DNA from: Cephalothrix spiralis
Lineage: Eukaryota > Nemertea > Palaeonemertea > Archinemertea > Cephalotrichidae
DNA: 10,402 nt
Assembly (NCBI GenBank): GCA_032353305.1
Contig: JAUCNG010405584.1
Location: 1 to 10,402 of the forward strand
Direction: 5' to 3'
Positions within the stretch are counted from its first letter, which is position 1, and every line of letters starts with the position of its first letter. The notes beneath the pieces were generated by a model that had not been told where the DNA came from, searched no databases, and saw only the letters and a program-made list of their open reading frames with translations. The position numbers and the translations under genes are program-made. This document shows, piece by piece, positions 1-7,320 of the stretch.

Positions 1-337
1 TGTTCGATCTCGTATTTTTATATTCGTGCTGAAGGCCATGGCTTTAAAAGTAACTCCTCTACATCATAATGAACTAGTCACCATGAACTATAACCATGGG
101 CAGTGTAAACATGATTTTTTACCCAGAGACATAATGCGAAGATAACTTGATCTATGAAGCTAAAAAAAATGTTACCGGATAACTTGCGGCTTTTTTAAAA
201 TTTCCAGATATTAACCAAGAAATAGTCAAAATATAAATTTATAGTTTAACATCTTAAAGTCATTTTTATTAACTTATTTGCAATTTTAGTCGATTATTTT
301 ATAAATCATTTAACTTTTGATTGTTTGTTAGATAAGA
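1..337. other. AT-rich stretch, no feature seen
   Basis: No reading frame of note, repeat pair or splice-site pair that I can defend. It is A/T rich with short homopolymer runs. It ends where the first foldback element begins. If the minus-strand secreted-protein gene continues leftward, this could be intron or 3' sequence, but that is only inference. Confidence 0.4.
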
Positions 338-945
338 CACGGCTGACGGATAGGCGGGTTTAGTCACACTTGAGTGCCGATAAAAACGATTAGCGGGGAT
401 TTGCCCCCTGTTGTATGCTTATTCAGCACGCGCAGTAAGAAAAAAAGATACCTGGTCGTTTTCGAGGAATGCGCATGCGCAGTCGAGTTTTAAAGTTGCA
501 CATGCGCAAATCAAAAAATTACAATGGTTTTTGGAAGAATAGGGGCATGTTTCTATCTGTCTGTAATACAATTATATGACGTAAAATCAGCCGTTACCGA
601 GTTAATGATAATGACGTCACAGTCGAGTCTGGGTCGACACACCTATCAATAACTCTGTAACGGCCTATTTACGCCATATAATTGTATTACAGACAGATAG
701 AAACATGCCCCTATTCTTCCAAAATCCGTTGTCATTTTTTAGATTTGCGCATGCGCAACCCTAAAACTCGACTGCGCATGCGCAACCTGAAACTCCACTG
801 CGCATGCACGTTTCTTGAAAACGACCAGGTAACTTTTTTTCTTACTGCGCGTGCTGAATAAACATACAACAGGGGGCAAATCCCCGCTAATCGTTTTTCT
901 CGGCACTCAAGACGTGTGACTAAACCCGCCTATCCGTCAGCCGTG
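338..945. mobile_element. Foldback (palindromic) MITE-like element, about 608 bp
   Basis: The left arm (338 to about 608) and right arm (about 644 to 945) are reverse complements over nearly their whole length. The outer 32 bases, 338-369 and 914-945, match perfectly, and the ends read CACGGCTGACGG / CCGTCAGCCGTG. Only a spacer of about 35 bases separates the arms; it contains a full CRE-type palindrome TGACGTCA at 612-619. AAGA lies directly outside each end (334-337 and 946-949), which may be a 4-bp target duplication. There is no coding capacity. Arm differences are mostly point changes, plus one extra 27-bp unit in the right arm. This is the structure of a foldback or snapback MITE; the superfamily cannot be told from the ends alone. 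Confidence 0.88.
746..810. repeat. Tandem TGCGCATGCGCA units (27/26-bp period)
   Basis: The 12-bp palindrome TGCGCATGCGCA occurs at 746-757 and 773-784, with a decayed third copy at 799-810. The spacers between copies are similar to each other. The left arm of the foldback has one perfect copy at 470-481 and a one-mismatch copy at 497-508, so the right arm has gained a unit. The motif equals the known binding consensus YGCGCAYGCGCR of the metazoan factor NRF-1. Whether anything binds here is inference. Confidence 0.75.
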
Positions 946-1135
946 AAGAGTCATTAAATGCCTAAAACTCAGTTGATACTTTGAAAAGTAACATTAGAAG
1001 ATAAATGATTTCTAGTTTAAGAAAGTAGAGAAACTTAATTTTGTCAAAGCGACAATCGGTCACAATTGACGAAAAATATGAATAACATGTCTTTAAGGCT
1101 TGTCTTATTTGAATTTTTCTGTCTTTGTCAATCTT

Positions 1136-1348
1136 GAGGCCCTGGAATGACGGTAGCGACGAATCGGCGACGACGCCCATTTTTGGGGCTTTTTCGCGAC
1201 AGAACGAATCTTCAGCGGCCGCAAAAATGTGACAAAATCGACGAGTATCGTATTTGTGTACGAAAAAAATTAGCAGAGCCGACGACGCGACGACCAAGTT
1301 TCTCATAGTTGCGACAAGCGAGACGGCTACCTATCATTCCAGGGCCTC
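1136..1348. mobile_element. Short TIR element (MITE), 213 bp, CGAC-rich
   Basis: The ends are perfect 15-bp inverted repeats, GAGGCCCTGGAATGA at 1136-1150 and its complement at 1334-1348. Similarity continues inward by about 7 bases with a one-base indel (CGGTAGC against TAGGTAGC). ATCTT precedes the left end (1131-1135), and the same five bases lie one base outside the right end (1350-1354), a possible target duplication. The interior is richer in G+C than its surroundings and full of CGAC/GTCG steps. It encodes no transposase, so it would be non-autonomous. The superfamily is not determined. Confidence 0.75.
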
Positions 1349-1588
1349 TATCTTCGTGTCTGTGGGTTTTTTCACTTTCCTAGACATCAGAAAAAATTAA
1401 TTCCTCATAAACAACGATTCTTTGCATCTCTTTTGATGCAACACACGCTGTTAAAGTCACGTAGCCACGTCTTTTTAAACCCGACACTTCTAACAATTAC
1501 CCACAACAAATTAGTAGTATGAAATTGTTTACGAAGCAAAAGTCAATGTCAAAGCTGGAGGACTTTGTACGATGATTAGCCAATCTCT
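1349..1588. other. Intervening sequence, no gene recognised
   Basis: AT-rich spacer between the CGAC-rich element and the tandem hairpin repeat. On the minus strand an acceptor-like site (CTAG after a T-rich run, AG at 1381-1380) opens a frame that stays open through the neighbouring element to a stop. I could not support it as an exon. Confidence 0.3.
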
Positions 1589-1651
1589 GTTGGGTCTAGA
1601 GGACCCGAGAACAAATAAGTTGGGTCTATCCTGAGGACCCGAGAACAAATA
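1589..1651. repeat. Two tandem copies of a GGGTC/GACCC hairpin motif
   Basis: Copy 1 (1589-1617) and copy 2 (1619-1651) share the start GTTGGGTCTA and the end GAGGACCCGAGAACAAATA. Copy 2 carries 4 extra bases in the middle. Within each copy, GGGTC and GACCC can pair around a loop of 5 or 9 bases. Thus the stems are conserved while the loop length differs. Function unknown. Confidence 0.7.
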
Positions 1652-1785
1652 TGTAAAAAAACAGACTTAATATTAATTTGTTGTTCTTTGTATTTTCCCA
1701 GTCTTGGAGTCAATGTATGAATAACAAAAAACACTAAGGTGTGTAGCACTGACTCAACAATGCCTAGTCTAGAACCAAAATTAGT

Positions 1786-2221
1786 ATATGGGGTATTTCA
1801 GCGTTAACATCGTCCGATAAAATCGCAGTTTTTTTGCGTTCTCCCTTATATATTTCCGGAAGTACATCACTTTTTCAGATCTGAGAAATAGACTGTAAAC
1901 TAGATTAGTTAACGCTGCATTAGCATTGAGTAAAACACTGCGCGACTTGTAATAATCGCGCTGTAGCGAGCAGAACAATCGTTAACATCGTCCGAAATTT
2001 CGTCCAAAATTTCGGACGATGTTAACGTTTTTGAGCTATCTACAGCTCAGTGATTAAAAGTCGCACGGCGTTTTGCTCAATGCCTTTTCATTGTCAACTA
2101 ATCTAGTTTTTACAGTCTATTTCTCAGACCTGAAAAAAATGATTTACTTCCGGAGATATTTAAGGGAGAACGCAAAAAATGCGATTTTATCGGACGATAT
2201 TAACGCTGGAATGTTCCATAT
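1786..2221. mobile_element. Second foldback (palindromic) element, 436 bp
   Basis: The left arm (1786-2003) and right arm (2004-2221) align as reverse complements along their full length, with scattered substitutions and small indels. The motif GTTAACATCGTCCGA appears four times in symmetric layout: direct at 1803-1817 and 1981-1995, inverted at 2012-2026 and, with one mismatch, at 2190-2204. Two reading frames of about 65 codons, one per strand, are mirror images of the same arm sequence. An indel in an A-run shifts their frames relative to each other, so they are not conserved coding sequence. It is a non-autonomous foldback element with no similarity by eye to the first one. Confidence 0.85.
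1981..2026. repeat. Perfect 20-bp hairpin at the centre of the second foldback
   Basis: GTTAACATCGTCCGAAATTT (1981-2000) is followed by the 6-base loop CGTCCA and its exact complement (2007-2026). The inner arms are perfectly matched while the outer arms have diverged. This suggests recent or ongoing homogenisation at the centre, or a recent duplication of the tip. Confidence 0.9.
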
Positions 2222-2289
2222 CCAGGTTCAATATTTCTTAAAGGGAGCATTCATAGGATCACCGTTAAAATAATAAAAGGTCAAACCAC

Positions 2290-2490
2290 GTCACATGATA
2301 ACGAAAATTTATAGCAATCGTGTCCCCCCCCCCTTATAGGACGGGAGACAGGTTGACTTTTAATGCACTGACGGTCCACTACCATTTAGAGTCGACGTAC
2401 AGACACGTATTTATAGCGACCGAGCCACCCAATATCCGATCTATGTTCGAGCCCCTAGTGAATATATAGCCTCGAACTGCGCCACAAAAC
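2290..2490 (-). repeat. SINE fragment (third copy of a local family)
   Basis: The segment 2404-2431 (CACGTATTTATAGCGACCGA and the GCCACCCA after it) matches the body of the SINE copies at 3391-3420 and 6326-6350. On the minus strand the sequence before it contains a GCTCGAAC block resembling a degraded tRNA B box, and the sequence after it contains a TGTCTCCC segment like the other copies. A run of 10 C at 2324-2333 follows. The boundaries are approximate and the head is badly decayed. Confidence 0.5.
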
Positions 2491-2577
2491 AATTTTTAAT
2501 CGTCTCAATATGTCTTATTTGTGGAATCGGGGGCCGCGACGCAGCTCACCGCAGTGCCATTTAGGTTGGATACTTAC

Positions 2578-2712
2578 TCGTTTCCTCCTAAAGAGTTTTG
2601 AGAAAAATCCTTGCCGTTGAGGAGGAGGGGGCGGGTCTGAGCTAAGATCTGGTGTTGGTGTGCCTCCTGGTCCGAATTGATTTAACTCCTTGAAACATTC
2701 CGTCTCTAGCAT
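2578..2712 (-). CDS. Exon 2 of a secreted protein gene (45 codons, proline-rich, ends RRKR)
   Basis: Read on the minus strand, the acceptor TTATATTTTCAG ends at 2713 and the exon runs from 2712 to 2578, followed by a consensus donor GTAAGTAT starting at 2577. The exon is 135 bases, exactly 45 codons, and phase 0 at both ends, so it fits the phase 0 donor of the exon at 3542-3745. Its product starts MLETECFKELNQFGPGG, has a DPPPPPQ stretch and ends FFSKLFRRKR. RRKR matches the furin/proprotein convertase pattern R-X-K/R-R, which suits a secreted precursor cut just after this exon. The first codon is ATG, so an independent first exon cannot be excluded. I do not recognise the family. Further exons should lie leftward; I found none I could defend before the window edge. 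What is seen: splice sites, phase, motif. What is inferred: the joining and the processing. Confidence 0.62.
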
Positions 2713-2839
2713 CTGAAAATATAACAAAATTTGAAAGTAAAGTTAAAGTAAGCCTTATTTACATTGGCAACGAGAAACATTTGTCGCAATGCATTTGATT
2801 TTGCATTTATGCAACCGGTTCTTGACCACTGCCCATAAT

Positions 2840-2902
2840 ACTGCCCATATAGATCAGTCGGCAAGAGGTGGAATCATTTTCTACCGACTGAGCTAACCGG
2901 GC
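2840..2902 (-). repeat. tRNA-derived SINE head with perfect A box
   Basis: On the minus strand the sequence starts GCCCGGTTAGCTCAGTCGG. TAGCTCAGTCGG (2884-2895) fits the Pol III A-box consensus TRGCNNAGYNGG exactly. No B box is found at the expected distance, so this is a truncated or rearranged head rather than a tRNA gene. TCAGTCGG (2854-2861) and CCGACTGA (2884-2891) are also inverted copies, 22 bases apart. Confidence 0.55.
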
Positions 2903-3324
2903 TTGGAGATCTACCGTTCTTTAAAATTAATGAAGAACATTGGATAGACACAGCGCAGGGGAGGAAAACTGACCACATACCCACTGAGAAATTCAAGCGG
3001 TTACCAATACAAGTACTAGCTTAACTACATAGTCAGTACTTTGGACGGACGTTCGACAATCTCGCTCCGATTCGGTTTACTCTCCCAAAAATCTATATTT
3101 GCCCGTAGACTCACGCCCGCAATCTTGTCAGAGGGAAAGTTTAAGTTAAGTTCCTTAAGTTGGTTAATTTAGGTACAGTTACTGGGCATTCAATTTAAAA
3201 TTGGGCGCGCTTCAGCCTTCAGCAGCTGCTTATTATCAGTACTTAAGACCGAGCAAGCCCGGTCGCCAAGCACTTTCGCTGGCATTATTGGCCTAGTACT
3301 TCCGTCATCAGTTCATATTTATTA

Positions 3325-3530
3325 TATACCGGATGTGAGCAGGTCAACACCTAAGGGAGAGAGCTTCCCAAGCGAAAAGACATGGCACTCTACGTATTTA
3401 ACCTGACCGAGCCACCCAGGAATCAATGTGAGCTGAGGAACTTGTCCCAAGGTTCTTCAATTTGTAAAGTGGTAGATGAACACACGGACTCGAACCCGGG
3501 ACCTCCGGATGACAAGGCGCGTATTTTCTT
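3325..3530 (-). repeat. tRNA-derived SINE, copy beside exon 1
   Basis: On the minus strand a good B box, GGTTCGAGTCC (3496-3486), lies in a T-arm-like context (CCCGGGTTCGAGTCC). The body follows, including GACAAGTTCCTCAGC and GGTGGCTCGGTCAGG, shared with the copy at 6266-6471 (compare 3391-3450 with 6326-6384). A distal segment ending CCGGTATATA (near 3325-3335) is also shared (6266-6273). A recognisable A box is missing. The place where it should lie overlaps the donor of exon 1, where the sequence TGAGGTAAGTCGTTA resembles a decayed A box. Confidence 0.68.
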
Positions 3531-3532
3531 TA

Positions 3533-3914
<382 letters not shown>

Positions 3915-3981
3915 TTTGTGGGATTCATACCCGGGGGTCACCGAGATCTAGGAATGATAGGGTTGTGCCGCTGAGAATTTA
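3915..3981 (-). repeat. tRNA-like head (SINE remnant)
   Basis: On the minus strand CTCAGCGG (3975-3968) looks like the second half of an A box. GGGTATGAATCCC (3932-3920) looks like a T arm with a B box, at the spacing found in tRNAs. The acceptor stem is not closed and the A box is incomplete, so this is read as SINE debris rather than a working tRNA gene. Confidence 0.5.
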
Positions 3982-4107
3982 ATGCACATCCTGAATTGAC
4001 ACGTCCAAATATTTTCGAACTGCTGTAAAATTTAACACCTGAATTAACTAATTCAAGGTTCTTCAAGATTTCAAAAATGTAGCCGAATCTGAGACACAAC
4101 CCTATCA
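3955..4107. repeat. Inverted repeat with perfect 13-bp ends
   Basis: TGATAGGGTTGTG (3955-3967) and its exact complement (4095-4107) face each other, and weaker similarity (CTGAGA-type) continues inward. The left end lies inside the tRNA-like head described for 3915-3981. The right end is therefore a partial inverted copy of the same head. Either two SINE heads lie in opposite orientation, or a small MITE derives from them. Confidence 0.6.
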
Positions 4108-4400
4108 ACTTTTAGTATTAAAAGTATATACAGAAATCTAAAAAAATGTCGTTACCGACTCAACGATAACGACATTCGATTAATTATCGAACATCAAATC
4201 GTTACTTATGGTTCGAATATCGACTACTGAATTTTAATACCGAAATTATTTGAAATTGGGCCAGGAACCAACTTTTTGGATACTGGTTTTGTGATAAGTA
4301 GGTACTAGCCTAGGTCATCTCGACTACACCTCGCTATGTAATTGGCATTATCTATACCTCGGATTTCCGCATATTAGCTTTCTGAGGATTGAGTCTTAAA
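4108..4400. other. Non-coding spacer with two small hairpins
   Basis: AATGTCGTTA (4145-4154) pairs with TAACGACATT (4167-4176), and TTCGAT (4175-4180) pairs with ATCGAA (4186-4191). Nothing else recognised; no coding signal. Confidence 0.4.
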
Positions 4401-4714
4401 AAAACGTTTCTTTATTTAAGTTCGAAAGGTTAAGTATGTGTATGCAGATCTAGTTGTCCGGGCCCTTCGATGTACGTAGCGATTCGTAATTCCTTTCAAG
4501 AATTTCATTGATCTGATGAGAGCGCGAATCAGAGAGCACGAGACTGGAAATTGAGTGGAAAATTCCGAATGTCGTCACATGACCAATCGATTGAAATGTA
4601 TTGACTCGTTCTTGAAAGAAATTATGAATCGCTGTACACACCAGGGGGCCTGGACGGTTGGCGTTGTATATGTGCATGTACGTAGCCTTTCGAGCTTAAT
4701 AAAGAAACATTTTA
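4401..4714. mobile_element. Third foldback element, 314 bp, more diverged
   Basis: The outer 100 bases of each side are reverse complements with scattered changes. Matching blocks include GTTTCTTTATT at both ends, TCGAAAGG, GTCC(G/A)GGCCC and a 25-base block at 4478-4502 against 4609-4633 with two differences. The middle (4503-4608) is only weakly symmetric. Two overlapping frames of about 75 codons on opposite strands fall inside it and are by-products of the palindrome. There are no coding features of a transposase. Confidence 0.75.
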
Positions 4715-5264
<550 letters not shown>

Positions 5265-5801
5265 TATACTGGATGTCCCAATATCATGGAAAACAGCCAG
5301 ATGATGTCATATTGTAACTTAATAATTATTTGACCATATCGCTGCTAATGTTCACTAGAGAGAACATGTCCTCTTTCAAATAAAAAAAATTTGGTGCAAA
5401 TCTGTCTTACATCAACTGAGCTACATAAATTTCCCCAAAGATCCAAACAAAGTTAAATTTCCCCAAATGAACGTACTTTCTCGAAAATGTGATTCTCGGA
5501 ATTGTGATTTTTTATGATTTTTTAATTATTCAATTTACTATTCACAATTTTTTTATTAAAATTTAAATGCACTGAAAATATTTCAGATTAATTTTTGAGT
5601 GATTGAACATAGCATTCTCTCGATTTAGTAAGGGATTTAGTGTAGGGAAAATGAAACCAGATGTTCTTAGGGAGAATCGTCGTAGCTCTCTTAGTTATGA
5701 ACCGATATGCACTAAATCTATCAATTTTTGCAATTATTAAAATATTCATAACTGAGCACAGTAAGACGTCATCTTCGTATCTGGCTGGGACACGCTGTAT
5801 A
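5265..5801. mobile_element. Decayed mariner-like MITE, about 537 bp
   Basis: TATACTGGATGTCCCA (5265-5280) and TGGGACACGCTGTATA (5786-5801) are inverted copies matching at 13 of 16 positions. They resemble the TA-flanked ends TACAGGGTGTCCCA seen in many Tc1/mariner-type elements. Inside the ends, AGCCAGAT appears in inverted orientation on both sides. The interior is AT-rich and lacks a transposase frame. The motif AAATTTCCCCAAA occurs twice near 5427-5468. Confidence 0.5.
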
Positions 5802-6265
5802 TTACAAAATGTCTCAACTGCATGCAGTCTATGAATGAATCTAAGTAAAACCTATGTTTAAAATACGGTAATAATACATTAGACGCCGATGTCCAAAAAC
5901 TGGATGTAATTAATATATTATTTGATAAGATTCTATTTCGGTCTAAATAGGTAAACCTAGGTAATTAGGTGTCTAGTTCTTGAGGCACGGCCTCGGGAAG
6001 TAGTTATTCATCCAACTCGGCTCTGAACGATGAATAACCTAAGGCATTCCAATTTTACATTATTTTATCTGATTTTAGCAGTTTGCTGGCAATATCTTAT
6101 GATATTATTCTGTGTTTATTTAGGACATTTTGGTACTTCATTGACTACCACCAACAGAGCTTATAGTGAGGGTGTCAGATAACTGGTTCAAATAGACACA
6201 GACGGTCCGTTTTATGAGCATTTACCTTAAGGCCTGTAGACATTCCAGCACTCTAATCTATTTCC
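5802..6265. other. Non-coding spacer with one 10-bp hairpin
   Basis: GTTATTCATC (6003-6012) and GATGAATAAC (6029-6038) form a perfect inverted repeat around 16 bases. Nothing else is recognised and there is no gene. Confidence 0.4.
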
Positions 6266-6471
6266 TATATACCGATTAGCAGTGGGGTTGACCCCGAAGG
6301 GAGGGACAGCGTCCCGCTCCACGTACACGTATTTACCCTGACCGAGTCAATCAGGAGGCAGTGTACGCTGAAGAACTTGTCAACGGTCCGATGGTAAAGT
6401 AATGTCGAGCTCTGGTCTCAAAGATTCAAAGACCAACTCTCTACCATTTCGCCATCGAGCGCAGCGAGGCG
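6266..6471 (-). repeat. tRNA-derived SINE, best preserved copy
   Basis: On the minus strand 6456-6390 is a tRNA-like head of 67 bases. It starts GATGGC and ends ACCATC, which can pair. It has the A box TGGCGAAATGG (one mismatch from TRGCNNAGTGG), an anticodon-arm-like stem TGGTCT/AGACCA, and a decayed B box (AGCTCGACATT). The body (6384-6326) matches the copy at 3450-3391, and the distal part (6306-6266, ending CGGTATATA) matches 3358-3325. The poor B box and an 11-base anticodon loop argue against a working tRNA. Confidence 0.7.
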
Positions 6472-7320
6472 GGATTTTTTTAGGCGAATTATGGGACTTT
6501 GAGGCGTTGGTGGACCGCCCACAGTTTATAATGATATGATAGGGCATTTACTTAAGGATCAATGATAACTCTCTATAACCGGTAACGTTAAAAACCTTTT
6601 TTTAGCGCGTCTATATCATTTTTTGAGCCGAGCATCCAAATTTTAGCCGGTCAAATTTATTGATATATCCCACTTAAAGTAACGGTACGTAACTCACAGC
6701 TATTGTTACTGCAGATGATGAAATAAGAATTTAAATCGAACGTAAAATTTGTATGAAAAGTAAAATATTCAAATTCATCAATAATGTGTAAGAGAAGAAA
6801 GCGCAGATCCTCTGCGATCTTTACATTTTGCGATCTTTACATTTCTGCTATCTTGGTTCTATCTGACCCCCCCCCCCAATACTGTTACTTTTCTAAGTCA
6901 TCCAAATCTGTTGAGAAATCAATCAGTACGGGGAGGCCTTCCCGAGAGCTAGAAACTTTTTACTCTTTACTCTGCTAAGTTGTTCGATTAGCCCCCCCTG
7001 AGTATATATCCCTGTACTTCTTCTATACGTATAGTGTTTTTTAACTTTTAAATTGTCAGATAATGTATAATTGAAAATCTTATCAAATTGATTCAATCTT
7101 ATCAAATTGATAAGTATATCGATCCACATAAACTTGAGTTTCCAAGTTATATGCATGTAGTGTATTGTTATCATGATTGATACACGTCTTTTTATAAACA
7201 CGATCGACGCGCATGGGTTAAATGCATACATTTTTTCTCTCACTAAACAATGATCTGGTCTTTTGTAATAAAGGACTGAATTACACATTTACATAGTTTC
7301 TCGAATTAAGTCAAATCAAT
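6472..7320 (+). other. 5' flank of the ankyrin-kinase gene
   Basis: AT-rich with several simple repeats: two perfect 16-bp copies of TGCGATCTTTACATTT (6813-6844), 11 C at 6867-6877, and a 19-bp tandem pair starting AATCTTATCAAATTGAT (7076-7111) whose second copy ends in the near-palindrome CTTATCAAATTGATAAG (7098-7114). No ankyrin-like exon was seen upstream in this stretch. Confidence 0.5.
7193..7198 (+). promoter_or_regulatory. Possible TATA box
   Basis: TATAAA lies 128 bases before the ATG at 7321, preceded by a T run. A start about 30 bases downstream would leave a leader of about 100 bases. AT-rich flanks make a chance match likely. Confidence 0.22.

Noticed and set aside
1-28. Minus-strand acceptor-like CCTTCAG near the left edge followed by an open frame
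   Set aside because: Only nine codons are visible and the pyrimidine tract is weak.
962-1306. Minus-strand frame of 114 codons starting at an ATG
   Set aside because: It runs from unique sequence into the CGAC-rich TIR element, has no domain likeness or splice support, and half of it is transposon sequence.
1174-1379. Possible third, terminal exon of the secreted protein gene, starting after a CTAG acceptor-like site (AG at 1381-1380) and open in phase 0 to a stop
   Set aside because: The acceptor is ordinary, most of the exon would be transposon sequence, and the product shows no cysteines or domain expected after a convertase site.
1680-1701. Strong plus-strand acceptor-like tract (TTTGTATTTTCCCAG)
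   Set aside because: No matching upstream donor or coding exon on the plus strand; the following frame closes within a few codons.
1781-2273. Two opposed frames of about 65 codons with similar products (both contain a YFR.Y.RENAK stretch)
   Set aside because: They are the same palindrome arm read twice. An indel in the A-run puts the two copies in different frames, so there is no sign of coding constraint.
6390-6456. tRNA gene on the minus strand
   Set aside because: The B box is decayed and the anticodon loop would be 11 bases. The SINE body follows directly, so it is a SINE head.
6784-7288. Frames of 64 codons (plus) and 121 codons (minus) upstream of the ankyrin-kinase gene
   Set aside because: They pass through simple repeats and C-runs, have no recognisable domains and are of chance length for AT-rich sequence.
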